NCBI GenBank assembly: GCA_964036045.1
Contig: OZ038381.1
Span: forward strand, 125,867,708 to 125,931,707
Length of the DNA stretch: 64,000 nt
Reading direction: 5' to 3'
Origin: Eutreptiella sp. 'Long Island Sound 2002'
Taxonomy: Eukaryota; Euglenozoa; Euglenophyceae; Eutreptiales; Eutreptiaceae
The position numbers and the translations under genes were made by a program. This document shows, piece by piece, positions 22,616 to 34,016 of this stretch. The notes beneath the pieces are model-generated. The model did not search any database. It saw only the letters and a program-made list of their open reading frames with translations, and had not been told where the DNA came from. Every line of letters starts with the position of its first letter. The stretch's first letter is position 1.

Positions 22616-24207
22616 TGCCCAAGAATATTTCATCATTGGCTCTGAAAGCCCTCCGTTTATATACATGACATGCTTCACAAGTCAGCTCATGAGTTTGAGA
22701 CCTAATTTTGTGAGGCCTCGTGTGCCGAGCCAAAGTGACCACGTGATCAGGCATATGGTGAGGTACAACACCGAAGCATATGGCAACAGATAAGCAACAT
22801 ACCATAGTTCCTGGATCTCTAGGCACATTACTGTTAGCCGACCAGTTGAGCACATAAAACACAAAAATGTGCATAAATTGAGGTCAAAAACATGAAAATA
22901 TGTCCACATACAAAGTTGTTATGATATTATATCTCTATGCTCACCCATGATATCCGCTCATGGTTCAATACACAAATGATTGGAACCACTTACAAACAAT
23001 TCCCCCACTTGGATCCCCAATCGAGCGCATGGAGATACCTTCGCCACCCATATCTACATGCCCCATGAAAATGGGAGTGCACTCATGGATCTCTTTGCCA
23101 AACATACCATGAGCAATACATACGCGGTAGACTTAGTCTAGCGCTTTGAATTCCACAATTGGAACATGGGCAAGGCCCTTGTCACGTGTGGCTCCCCATG
23201 TCTTCGGCCACACAAAGATATATAACATGGGCGTGAGCATATCGAAGCACATACCATGCATATAACACATACCCTCAAAAAGTGGCTGCCACCATGGTAT
23301 GCCATGTCCCTCCGTGGACATAACTTCACGTTACAAATACGTAGGAACCCAAAGAAAAGTTGCTATGCAACCCCTACACTCATGCGGTACACTCGAAAGT
23401 CGCAACAAAATATTCGGTTGCACGGACCAAGAGTTATATATCACTTTCTACCCCTTGGCCATTATCTCTTGATACACCGGGCATGTGTACACACCAAAAA
23501 GGGGTTTCATGCTCCCTAAATTAAGTTGAGACCAAGGCGCTTGCAACGCAACCTTCCTTCCTCTCTTTCCTCACACTCGCGCGTAGATATGGCTCTTCAA
23601 AGTGGTCCCACGATTCACTTTTGTTTCCCTTATATCTCCAAGTCCAATGGGTGGCAAGTGCAAGGGAAACCTGGTTCGGGCATAGGGAAAAGAGTCTGAC
23701 CACTCGAAGAAGACCAAATCAAGTGCGGCGATGTCGAAGTCGAAAATCCGATTTCGACATCGCGAAAAATTCAGAATAAAATTTCGAGTGCATATTTAGA
23801 AAATTGCGGAAGCAACGAACCCTTTACTGATGAAATCCGACCCTTCATCAGAGTTTCCGCCAAAATATCTGGAAATAACAGTTAACCAAACGGTTACCGC
23901 AAAATCGCGAGCCAACTGACAGTCGCCGATACATTGACCATCAGAACAGAAGGCTGAAAAATTACGGAAACCTTATGATAATAAAACCCTGTTGATTCCT
24001 GATATTCCGATATATAAATCTCCGCTGGCGGTGCCTCGGTACTGAATATGGCCGCTCGTAGCCGGAATGGCCAAACCTATCACACTATCACATCGGCTTA
24101 GCTCAGGTGGATGGGAGAGTATGATATCAGCCAATGGCGGCTTGTCGGCACATATATACACACCCCAAGTAACCCAAAGATGGCGACGGGGGTCTGAACC
24201 GGCTTCA
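22616..24207 (-). repeat. Gypsy-1 5' LTR
   Basis: 1592 bp, a near copy of 9488-11057. On the minus strand it runs TGAAGCCGG to CTTGGGCA. It should carry the promoter for the gypsy-1 transcript, although no element can be placed by eye. Confidence 0.92.
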
Positions 24208-24809
24208 GCTCACGCTGCTGTCTCCGCTCGCTGCCGCTCCCGCCTCTAGCTGCCCTCGTCCGCCCTTGCCTTCCTCCTGCCTCCGCACCTCCAGGAGGAT
24301 GGACTTCATGGCAGCCGCCGGCACATGGGGCGCCGACGGCTGTCCTGGGCCTCCCTCCACCGCCATCCAGCCCGCCCCTTCCCCCTTATCCTCCGACACC
24401 TCGAGGATGTCGGCGATTACTGACTCCTTCCTCCTCACATCCACGCCCGCCCTCAAATCCACCACATTGAACGGGTCCGCCCCTGCCCCTCCCCCTGCCC
24501 TTCTGCCCCTGCCGCCACCCTCTCTGCCCCGCCCTTCCCCGCCTCTGCCTGTCCTCCCTTTTCCTTCCCCTCTCCCTTCCCAACCACGGCTCCTTCCCCC
24601 CTTTGTCGCCCTGTAGCCCCCGGCCCTTCCTCCCTGACCGTCTCCGGGCTCTCCGGAGACGAGGGCGACGACACCCCTGCAGACGTCGCCGAGGACGCCA
24701 GCGAGGGAGGCCGCGGGGCTGCGCCCACCTGCATGCGGGCCACTGCTGCCCGCACCGTCAGCGGCTGGCTGGGCTGTGGGTCAGGCATTTGTGACATTGC
24801 GCTGCACAT
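24208..24809 (-). pseudogene. LINE-A ORF fragment upstream of the gypsy-1 insertion
   Basis: Minus-strand open frames here read PQPSQPLTVRAAVARM and, in another frame, KESVIADILEVSED and AAAMKSILLEVRRQEE. The purine-rich codon use continues that of the LINE-A ORFs. Presumably it is the N-terminal part of the 3' ORF whose VKWAG end lies beyond gypsy-1 at 7701-9487. No domain is recognised and the frames are broken. Confidence 0.35.
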
Positions 24810-24899
24810 GGGATCACGCTTGAGCCCTGCGCCCTGTCGCCGTTTCCCCCCACCTCCCCCGCCCGTTATCCCCGCTGTTCGCGCGCCCCACGTGTGGGG

Positions 24900-25280
24900 T
24901 GCTCTGTCATATTGTCCCTGTTGCCTCGGACGCTCCAGTCCGTGGCACTGGGTTCACCCCCGGACGGTTCAGTCCTGGGGCTAATGCCGTGCTTCTTTCT
25001 GCCCCGGATGCTCCAACCCAGGGCGCCTTTTTTTTCTTGTATTCTCTCAGTTGCCTCGGACGCTCCAGTCCGTGGCACCGGGCTCGGCCAGGGGCTAGCG
25101 CCGTGCTTCATTCCTCCCCGGATGCTCCCATCCGGGGCGTCATTTTGTCGCACTCTCCTTGCCGCAGTCTGCACTGTCGCCGTCCTCGTCCCCGCTTCAC
25201 TTTCCCCGCTTCTTGCTCTGCCCTACGACTCTGTGTGCCCAGTCCCGGACGCTCCAGTCCATGCTACGGGCGCTTCCGCT
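24900..25280 (-). repeat. 127-bp repeat, second cluster (2-3 units)
   Basis: CGGACGCTCCAGTCCGTGGCA and its companion CCCGGATGCTCCAA recur here as in the large array at 37370-39010. Two units are nearly complete and a third is partial near 25240. The cluster lies just after the RNase H ORF, so the same repeat family occupies two separate places in LINE-A. Confidence 0.85.
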
Positions 25281-27710
25281 GTCCCTTTCCCTCCGGTCCC
25301 CTTCCCGACGTCCCCCTCTCCGTGATTTTTGGGTTGTACCTGATCAACACCATCCCCACCCGCTTGGTGACTGGATCACGCATGTCTTCCGCCCGCGCCT
25401 CCAACTGCGTCTCTCTGCACGCCATGCGTTCCTGGAGATGTTCCACCATACGCCGCATGAGCCTGTGCGCCATGGCCTCCGGTGCCACTGTATGCTCCTG
25501 GAGCGCGCACCACAGCGGTTTCACTATCACCATGTGCCATAGTCCTTTGCGGTGCCCTTCTTTCCCCAGCTCTCTCTCCACCGCGCTTCTGCCTCTCGCA
25601 CCCTTCTTGAGTAACGGGACGTCCCATCCCGAACCAGTGGTTCCTCGATCCCCTTATACTGTGCACACCGCATGAAGTGTTCGTATGTTTCTTGCCCTCG
25701 GCCACAGTGGCATCTCATGTACTCATCCAGGAGGTCCATACCCTTATGTCTGTACCACCTCATGATCGTTTCACGCACCGGCACCTGCCCCGTGATCGCC
25801 TGCAGCCTTCTGGTTTGCAGCCTTTTCGGCAGCAAATCCGGCCTCAGCACATTGGGGTAGTGGACCCGCTGTCCCACCCTGCCCTCCAAGTACTCGTTCA
25901 GCTCTACCACCTCCGGCCCCCCTCGTACTTGGGCTAGCATGTGCACCGGCTGTGGATACACCCTTAGTTCCTGCTTGTCTCTGTCCTCCTCCACCACCGA
26001 ACTGGCCTTCTCCTCTTCCCCGACCCTTGGAGGTATATGCACCAAGTGGAGGTGCCCCTTGCTCTCTGGCGGACTTCCACTCTGGTTCCTGCTCCTTATC
26101 CACCGCTTGCGCCGCCCCATCCGCCTGATGATTCCCCACTCCCGCCCTGTGTGACTCCTGTTTCACCAGGTGTATGACCAGGGGCACTTTCTTCATCTCC
26201 AGCCCGTGCCATATTGCGTACACCTGTGACGACAGTCCCCCGCCCAGGGCCTCATGCAGTGGCCTGCTGGCCAGTCTCCCCAGGGACGCCCTGTCCGCCT
26301 CTGCGTCCACCACCATCCACACTTCCCGTACGTCCTCCCCTATCTCCCCAACCACGTCCGCCACCGCCTGCACCTCTCCATGGGACGCTGCTCCGTACAC
26401 CATCTTTTCCCCACACTCTGCGTCACCTGTCCCACCCCCTTGACCCTTACCGCCGCTGCCCCCGCCATGGGCGGCTGTCCTTCCACCCCGGACCCGTCCA
26501 GAAATAGCACCACCCTCTCCCTCGTGGGCTCCCGTATGCGCACCACCTCCCTCGGGTAGTGGCAGTACACTTTGTGCTTCTCAATGCCATACTCTCGTAC
26601 CCCATCCCTGATGCTTAGCTCTCTTACCCCTCTGTACACCGCCCACTTATTGTCCGTCCTGGCCTTCCATCCCTTCGTCACCACCACTCCGTGGCACCAT
26701 GCCCTGTCCCCTTTCGCCCTGCCCTGGTCTAGGTATGCCTGTACCAGAACCTGGTACCATACCCTGTCTGCTGGCAACCCGTGGACCGTCAGCCTGATCC
26801 TCCTCGCACTCCCTGCACACTTGTGGCTCACGGGCACTATGGGCGCCTCCTCGTCGGGCCTCCCCGTGTCCGTCATCCGGAAACTCACCGCCACCCCATC
26901 ATCCTCTTCTTGTAGTCCCCGCACTGTGTCCCATCCAAACTGGACCCCTGTTCTTCTCCTCTCCTCTTCCTCTCCCCACCAGACCTCCACGTCCCCCTGG
27001 GCCTCCTCATCCTCCCGCACCTCCTTGGGCAGCCGCAGCACCAGCCCCCACCACTGCTCCCTGGCGTCCGTAGTGCGCATGGTCACGTTCGGGAACGCCA
27101 ACGCCGTCATTCGTAGGACTGGCCACGGGATTTGCCCTGCCTCCTTGGTGCACCTCCAGCACTGGTCCCCCTGTCCTGCCTCTTCCGGGATGTTGTCTTT
27201 CCGGAACATATCTGCATGGACATCATACCACTGCCCGGCCGCACTCTGTACCTTCCCCCTCGGTCCTTTGAGTCCCAGCGGCGCACAGAACAGTATGCCC
27301 GGTCTGGCCTTGTCCCTCTCCCCCCTGTCCAGCACCAGTCTCTCTTGCTGCGCCCCCTCTCCTCTCCCGCCTCTTGGCTTCCTCTGCCGGATCCCCCACA
27401 GCGTCACCCACTCGTTCCACATCGCGCGCATCCTCCTGCTTCAGCTTGCGTGGTCCTCCCGTCCTCTTGCTCTCCTCATCATCCTCCTGTATACACCCCA
27501 TTCCACCACCATGGTGTCCCGATAGAACTCCGCATGGTGCAGCCCCGCCTTCTTGTATTCCTTCATATCCTTCCTGCGCACGTGCAGCACCTCCATGTTC
27601 ACTTCTTCCTTCCTGATCCAACGCACCGTCCCATGTGCCGCCCCCCCGAAGTCCGTGTCCAGGACCAGGATTGGTCCCCGCCTACCGCACGTCCTGTTGG
27701 TTGCCAGCAT
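25281..27710 (-). pseudogene. LINE-A RNase H and zinc-knuckle ORF, broken
   Basis: ATG at 27710 follows the endonuclease-RT stop by 3 bases (TAACACATG). After an in-frame TGA (27441-27443) comes a linker with QCWRCTKEAG, then RNase H. The catalytic residues are Asp in VVLFLDGSG (about 26498), Glu in HGEVQAVAD, Asp in VVDAEAD and Asp in GNHQADG, so the D-E-D-D set is complete although a frameshift near 26400 splits it. After another shift near 26090 come helices and the zinc knuckle CHCGRGQETYEHFMRC (C-X1-C-X8-H-X3-C, 25665-25712), then a last frame with APEAMAHRLMRRMVEH. RNase H removes template RNA during reverse transcription. LINE-B has the same parts. Confidence 0.85.
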
Positions 27711-27713
27711 GTG

Positions 27714-30674
27714 TTATTCCCCCGGCAACACTGCCTGTAGGGCGCGCCACATGCGCTCCTTCTTCCCCGCCGCCAACCGCCTGCGCCGGTGCCACACATA
27801 GCGCGGGCACATGTTCTCTTCCTTCTGAACCTCTGCGACCGCGTGATAGCACACCCGTCTCAGCACCTCTTCCTGATTGTGGCACATCCTGCTCCGCGTC
27901 CTCGCCGTGTGTGCCCTGTACGCCTCCCCCGCCGTGGGCATCCCTTCTCCATAGTAGGCCGTCGACGACCGCAACACGCACCACAGCACCTCTGTGGGTA
28001 TCCCGTCATACCCTCTGATGAGCCTCCGCACTTCTCCCTCCACCTCCTCCAGCTGATCCCTCCAGTACGGGAGGTGCATCCCCTGGTACCCTACCGCCCC
28101 ATTGAGCACCGCCCGCAGGTAGTACAGGGTCGCCTGCACTGACGGGGGGTGATGCCGCAGGACCACCAGCTTCGCCCTGAACTCCCTGACTAACTTGTCA
28201 GGTAGCCTGACCCCCCTCGCCTCCATGGCCTGCACATGTCCCAGCACCACCGCTTCCTCTGCCCTCTCCAGCCATGCCAGTCCGTCTCCTACATCAAGCG
28301 CCATGCCTTCCTCTCCACCCCTCCTCAGAACCGCCGACTTCTCCGCGCTGCAGACAAGGTGGTTATCCCTCCCGTACCTCTGCATCAGGTCCTGTACCAC
28401 CTGTTGGGCCTTTTCATCCCGCGCCATGGGTACCGCATCATCCACATATGCCTGCGCCGGCAACGTGTGTGGCGCCCGCGCCAGTTGTGGATATTCCCGC
28501 GCTATCCAACTCATCAGGGGGAGCATGGCCAGCAAGTACAGGAACGGGCCCTCCACCCCGCCTTGTGGCATCCCGCTGCCTGGGGTTACCCACTCGGTAC
28601 ACCCCTTCCCCCTGGTGACCGTGTACCTCCTTGAGCGCAGGTACTTTTCCACGAAGTCACCATATGGGAGTCCTAGCTGTCGCCACACCTCCTCTATGAG
28701 CCTACGCGGCGTGTTGGGAAACGCCCTCTTCACGTCCACAGACGCCATGAACGCCTCTAGGTCCTCATCATCGAGGTACATATTGTACAGGAAGCTTGCT
28801 TCCTGTGTGGACCTACCCAGCACTGACCCCCACATATTGTCCAGTATGACCCCCGCTGCATACAGCTGCTGCTGTATCCTCCCGAAGATCGCCATCAAGA
28901 CCAGCTTGGCCTCTGTGACGGCACGGCATATTGGTCTCCAGCTCCCCGGCCTGAGGTGATCCCCCCTCTTGTACAGGGGCCGCACTATGCCCCCCCATTC
29001 CTTTGGGGGCTCGCCTGCCCGCAACACCTCCGTGACCCTCCCCGCTAGACCATCCAGCTCCGGCGTCTCCAGGTGCTGGTACGCCTCCGCCACCAGCTGG
29101 TCCACTCCCGGGCTCTTTTTCCCCTGGAGAGCTTTCACTGCCTCTTTAATTTCCCCTAGCGTCACCCTGCTGCGGTGTATATCCTCGCTCTGCTCCGCTG
29201 TGAACACCCGCGGTAACACCCTTACCATTCTCCTTGTGATCCTGCTTAGCTCCTGCTGCCTCTGGTTGTGCTGCCTCCTGAAACTCTGCGCCACCTCCTC
29301 CAGCACTTCCTTTTTGTTTCCAGTGACCCTGCCAGACTGCTGTCTCACCGCCCTGATTTCCTTTGGTTTTCCAGCCTCAGCGAGCTCTCTGATGTACCGT
29401 AGCGACTTGTACGGCACCGCCCTTTCCATGTATCTCTCATGCTCCGCCACCACCTTCTGGTATATCCTCTCGTGTTCCTCCACCACAGCCCTCCTCGCTG
29501 TTCGCACCCTCTTCTTCGCCTGTGTCACCTCCGTTTGCCACTCCGTCCCCTCTTCTCGCGCCCGTGCCTCGACCTCCTCTTGCTGCTGTTTCCTCAGTGT
29601 GGCCAGAAGCCTTTGCAGCTTGGGCTGTGCCTGCGACTCCCCCACTTGCTTGGTAACCCCGCATATCCGCGCTGCCCTCCTCATGGCTTGATGTACTTGT
29701 TTCCCCTGCCTCATTTCGGCGTGTACCCGCTGCCCCCACTGTTGCCACCTCTCGTCCCCCTCCTCCGGCCACTTCACCATTGGCAGCAGGCTGACGCCTT
29801 CCTCGTCCGACCCCTGCTCATCCTCCTGTTCGTCCCCGGGCTCCCCCACCTTCACGTCCACAGTCACCATCATGGGGCAATGCCCCTTCCTGTCCTGCAT
29901 TTCTTCCGGCCCCACCATGTATCCCGCCGTCACCCCCTTGACCCAGCTGGGGTCCGCGTACACCGCGTCTATCCGCGATGGCGCGCTGCCTTCTGGTGCC
30001 GGGTAGCGTGAGGGGCCTGGCGCTCTACTGTACGACACGTCCTGCAGCCTCATTTCCTCCACAAACTTCCGCACCTCGCGGTCCACCTCCGTCTCTGCGC
30101 CCCTCCTCCGGGGATCGTAGTTGAAGTCTCCAACTACGATGACTGGCCCCCTCTCCAGCGCCCTGACGTACTCCATCCTCAGCTGCGCCACATACTCCTT
30201 GACCCTCTTCCCATGTGGGACATGGCAGTTGATGATGACTACCTGGCCATGCTCCGTCGCCACATCATACACCACCCTTCGTCCCCTCGCTCCCACCTTC
30301 TTGTCCTGCACAACGCTGAGCCCTCTGGGCACCAACAGCGGCACCCCCTGCGTCCACTCCCGCTGGTACTCTCTTCCCTCCTTGCCGTACATCTGCGCGC
30401 ACACTACGTTGTCCTTCCCCTTCAACCTTATCTCCTGGTACGCCACCACATCGGGGTCCGCCTCATGCAGCTTCATCTGCTGCCACGCTGCCTTGTCCGC
30501 CCGATACAGTGCCGCGGGGTCATTGTGGGTGTACAACTTCATGCGTTGCCACCTGCCCTCCCCATCCACTCGTAGATCCCCCTTGTCCGTCGTGCCTTTG
30601 TCCTCCCCTTTGTTCCTTCCCCCCTGTCTTTGTCTGGCTTCTTTCCTCTTCTTCCCGGCCGCCCCCCGCTCCAT
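27714..30674 (-). CDS. LINE-A endonuclease-reverse transcriptase, 986 aa
   Basis: An uninterrupted ORF starting ATG at 30674, 6 bases after the previous stop. Residues 45-275 are an AP-like endonuclease: Glu81 (VAYQEIRLKG), Asp183 (VVGDFNYDP), Asp236 (SRIDAVYADP) and His265 (KGHCPMMV). Residues 280-480 are charged and likely helical. Residues 505-780 are the RT: KSPGVDQLVAEAY, SWRPICRAVTEAKLV, Asp647 (SVDVKRAFPN), SGMPQGGVEGP and the active site YVDD at 743-746. The thumb and a basic C-terminus follow. It would nick target DNA and prime cDNA synthesis. Domain order and the separate downstream RNase H and knuckle recall ingi/I-type LINEs. The intact 986 codons imply recent activity. Confidence 0.93.
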   Translation of the reverse strand: MERGAAGKKRKEARQRQGGRNKGEDKGTTDKGDLRVDGEGRWQRMKLYTHNDPAALYRADKAAWQQMKLHEADPDVVAYQEIRLKGKDNVVCAQMYGKEGREYQREWTQGVPLLVPRGLSVVQDKKVGARGRRVVYDVATEHGQVVIINCHVPHGKRVKEYVAQLRMEYVRALERGPVIVVGDFNYDPRRRGAETEVDREVRKFVEEMRLQDVSYSRAPGPSRYPAPEGSAPSRIDAVYADPSWVKGVTAGYMVGPEEMQDRKGHCPMMVTVDVKVGEPGDEQEDEQGSDEEGVSLLPMVKWPEEGDERWQQWGQRVHAEMRQGKQVHQAMRRAARICGVTKQVGESQAQPKLQRLLATLRKQQQEEVEARAREEGTEWQTEVTQAKKRVRTARRAVVEEHERIYQKVVAEHERYMERAVPYKSLRYIRELAEAGKPKEIRAVRQQSGRVTGNKKEVLEEVAQSFRRQHNQRQQELSRITRRMVRVLPRVFTAEQSEDIHRSRVTLGEIKEAVKALQGKKSPGVDQLVAEAYQHLETPELDGLAGRVTEVLRAGEPPKEWGGIVRPLYKRGDHLRPGSWRPICRAVTEAKLVLMAIFGRIQQQLYAAGVILDNMWGSVLGRSTQEASFLYNMYLDDEDLEAFMASVDVKRAFPNTPRRLIEEVWRQLGLPYGDFVEKYLRSRRYTVTRGKGCTEWVTPGSGMPQGGVEGPFLYLLAMLPLMSWIAREYPQLARAPHTLPAQAYVDDAVPMARDEKAQQVVQDLMQRYGRDNHLVCSAEKSAVLRRGGEEGMALDVGDGLAWLERAEEAVVLGHVQAMEARGVRLPDKLVREFRAKLVVLRHHPPSVQATLYYLRAVLNGAVGYQGMHLPYWRDQLEEVEGEVRRLIRGYDGIPTEVLWCVLRSSTAYYGEGMPTAGEAYRAHTARTRSRMCHNQEEVLRRVCYHAVAEVQKEENMCPRYVWHRRRRLAAGKKERMWRALQAVLPGE

Positions 30675-30680
30675 TAATTG

Positions 30681-33600
30681 TCACTTCATCTTCTTGTTCT
30701 TCCCCCCCGCCGACACCTCTTCTCCTTCCAATTCTCTCGCCTCCTGCTCCGGAACCAGCTGCCCGTGTATTTCCATCTCCCTACCTTGCGGGCATACCTG
30801 CAACCTTTCCACCGCGTACGGCAGTCTCTCCTCATCCCCCTCCCCCTGCTCCTCCCACTGCACGATGGCTGCCCTCGTCACATGTCCCTTGCGATCTTGT
30901 TGTTCGATCATCTCCTCCACTGTTCCCACATACCTCCTCCACTTCCCACTCACTTTGTGCGGACCATACACTGTCATCCCTTCCCGCACCGTCCCCTGCT
31001 CTTCACAGCCCCGCTGCTCCTCCCTGTACCTGACTCCCCTCGCCCGTTTCCTTCTTGGCGTCCCTTCCCCTTCCCCCTCCTGCTGCTGCTCTGCTTGCAG
31101 ATCCTGCTCGTCCGCCTCTCTCCCCCGCTTGCCGCCCTCCCTCTCACTTCCCTCTCTTGTCCCCTCCTCCTTGCTCCCCCCCTCCACCCTGTCTCCAACA
31201 GCACTCTCCTGCCCTCCTCCTCCCACTTCTCCCTCTTCCACCCTTTCTTCTCCCTCCTCTCTGTCTTCCCGCCCGCCCGCTGCCAGTCCCGGCTTCCGGC
31301 CTTCCTCTCCCCGCGCTTGGTCCTGCCCCCTTTCGTCTCGTTCCTCCTCACCATCTCCATTCCCCACTTTGAACCGCATTTGTCCCCCTCTCCCCCTCCG
31401 CATCCCCCTCCACCTACTTGCCCCCCCCCCCCCCTGATCGTCTTCCACCTCCAGGCCCGGCTTCCTGGCCTCCTCCGTGAGCCTTCTCGCTCTCTCCAAT
31501 GCCTCTTTCCTGTGCCCATCCTCCGTTCCGGGTGCCACGATCCACCTCGGCCGCTCCCCTCCCCCGCTGCTGGCCACCCACTCCAATGCCAACCGAATCT
31601 GTTCCCTGGGTTCTTCCGCTTCTTCCGCCTCCGCACACCTATCCATTTGCGACTCCAACGCCCATAGGACGGCCATCTCTCGTACCTTCCCCTTTCTTTC
31701 AATTGTCACCTCTTCCATCTCCCCGACCCACTGCATGAGCGGGTGCTCCACCCTTTTCAACGGCGCCGCCGTATACACCACCGCTTGGCGCCTACCCCCC
31801 CTTGGTTCCACGACCCACCGCGTGTATCTGTCCTGCACCAGGTCCGTGACCCCTTGGTCTGCAGCCCCCGTGGTATTCGCCTGTGGTGACACTACTTGTA
31901 TTGTGTGCCCTTTGACACTCCTCCCCGCCACCTCGTCATAGTCAACCATGGTCATAACCTTGCGCATCCGGTGCATTTCTGTGTCTGGGTCCCACTCTCC
32001 GGCCATGCCTCTGCTGCGCCGCACTGTCTCCCCAACGTACAGCGCCATGGCCAAGACCTGCCTCGTGGGCCCCCACACCTCTACTGTTCTGCTCGTGCTG
32101 TCCCCACACGCCGCTACCTGCGCATCCCGCTGCATCTGCATCCACAGCACCGCCTGTTTTGGCTCTACCTTCTTTGCCGTCAGGATCTGCGCCTTTGCTT
32201 GCCTCTCGACCCCTTCCTCCTCGTCCCCCACTGTTCCGCTCCGACCATCAGCATATCCCACCCACATGTGCTTGACTTGGTGGAAGTACACCAGCGGCGC
32301 CCCTTCCCCTTCCCCCATCTGCAGCCACATAGGCCCCTGTCTCCTGGGCTGCCTTACTCTGATCCGATGGTATCCTCCCTTGGGCTCCTGTGGTCCGTCC
32401 AGCCTGCAAAGGCACCTGGCCTGCGTACACTCTGGCCTGCACTTGTCCTCCCCCGCCTCAGCTCTGGCCTTCAGGTGGTACCTAGCCTTGCTCACCATCT
32501 GCCGTACCTCTTCACCCCTACATCCTTTGATGCGGTCTTCCAGCCCTGGCTGCACCTCTCCATTCTCTATCAAGACATTCTGACCTGCCTTCGCCTTGCC
32601 CCTCAGCCTCTGCGCCCACTTCTGCAGCATGTCCTTCCTGTCCCTGCCGTCCCCCAGCATGTCCAACCCTTCCGTCGCCGCCTCCTTCTGGCGCTTCTCC
32701 TTTTCTTTCTCCGCTCTGTCCAGCTCAGCAGTGTCCGCCCCAGCCGCCTTTCCCCTCCCCACCTGGCCCTCGGGATGCAGCGGCTCCCTCCACGCGGGAT
32801 CCGCCATCCATTGGATTGCCGGCTGCCCCTCCCAGTGTCCCATGGTGTACACCTGTACCGCCTGTCCCTCCCGGCCGAGTCCAATCCGGACCTCCATACC
32901 CGCCGCCGCTGCTGTGGTGACCACCACGTTTGGGATCAGCACATCGTACTGGTACCTGGCCCCATGTCCGTGGCGTACCTCGACTTCCACCATCCCCCTG
33001 CTTCCCACCCTGTCATCCGGGAGGATGATGTGGACTGCCTGTCCCCTCGACTGTGCCGCCGCCCGCCCCTTCGTCGCCACAGGGAATATCGCCTTTGTGT
33101 CCTCCCGTGTCATCCATTCTCCCCTGCGGAACCTCGCACGCCGAATGACCCCCACTGCCCACTTCTCGTGCTCCACTTCTCCCGCTTCCCGCACCCATTC
33201 TTCTGCCACCCTGGCAAGGGCTGATATCTCTGCACCCTGCCTCTCACACTCCGGCAGTGGCGCTATACTCTCCATGCCGTCGTCCCCCGGGAATGCGTAT
33301 TGCCACGTGTCCCCCGTGTGTGGGTGCACATGGTACGTGCGGTTGGCCATGCACGCCGTCCCTTCATCCAGCAACATTTTGATGGCCTCGGCCGCCTTCA
33401 GCATCATCTCCTCTCCGAACGTATACACCAACCCCTGCCCTCTGTGTCCCTGTGTCGTGCGTGCCGCGGTCAATGCCGCCCTAGTGAACTGTGCGCGCAC
33501 GCTACTCGCCTCCTGTCCTCCTCTAGGCAGCTCTCCTCCCCACTCATTCCTGACTGGGACCCCCTCCCCCTGGTCCGCTCGCCACGTCATATGCTGACCC

Positions 33601-34014
33601 CACCACCGGCGTCCCTCCGCCGCCACTCTGTACCTCCCCTTCCATCCCGGCTCCAGCCACACCGCCCTGTCCGGCCGTATCTGGACCGCTCTCTCTGCCC
33701 CCCACCCGGTCCTCACATCCTCCCTGTGCTGCAGCTGCAACACCGCCTCCCCTCCCCCTGTGACCCACACGTCCACCCCCCGTGCCTGCCTCCTGTGCCA
33801 CTCGCCTTTCCCCGTACCCTCTGGCACTTGCATATACTCCATCTCCTGTACTTGCACTCCTAGCACCCCTTCCAATCCCGCCCGTAGTTTTCTGTCTCGC
33901 GCTGTACCCCCTCCCACTCCCCCCCTCTCCCTCCCGGGGCCCTCCTGTCCCTGGTACCTCCACCTTTCCCCCCCCCCCCTTCTGCTGTCCTTCTTCTGCC
34001 AACACCTCCTCCAT
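30681..34014 (-). CDS. LINE-A large ORF of unknown function (about 1100 codons)
   Basis: The likely start is ATG at 34014, where the junction TGACAATGG couples it to the upstream OTU ORF stop. The first 30 codons (MEEVLAEEGQQKGG) are joined to the 1078-codon body by a shift at a run of seven G near 33923-33929. The body has a folded-looking N-terminal two thirds (for example YTFGEEMMLKAAEAIKM and MVEVEVRHGHGARYQYD), a cysteine cluster CRPECTQARCLCRLDG that may bind metal, and a long acidic/basic low-complexity region. A short Trp-containing end follows (VYGPHKVSGKWRRYVG, SH3- or chromo-like at most). Its place before the endonuclease-RT suggests a nucleocapsid or particle protein. No family is recognised. 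Confidence 0.7.
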
Positions 34015-34016
34015 TG

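Larger units (their letters stand above)
9488..24207 (-). mobile_element. Gypsy-1: Ty3/gypsy chromovirus-type LTR retrotransposon
   Basis: Two direct repeats of 1.57 and 1.59 kb, each TG...CA on the plus strand (TGCCCAAGAATAT to CCGGCTTCA), enclose minus-strand gag, protease, RT, RNase H, integrase and a chromodomain. A purine tract abuts the 3' LTR. By eye the LTRs are roughly 95% identical, and one carries a 22-bp indel. The flanks GTCCA (9483-9487) and GCTCA (24208-24212) are not a perfect 5-bp duplication. The element sits inside LINE-A and contains an SL-tagged retrocopy in gag. Confidence 0.92.

Noticed and set aside
25281-26403. Restriction-like endonuclease after RNase H, as in dual-endonuclease LINEs
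   Set aside because: The Cys/His motif here is the C-terminal zinc knuckle; I see no PD-(D/E)xK pattern near it.
30121-33224. Plus-strand open frames of 430-440 codons
   Set aside because: Antisense shadows of the LINE-A endonuclease-RT and large ORFs, made stop-poor by the purine-rich sense strand.
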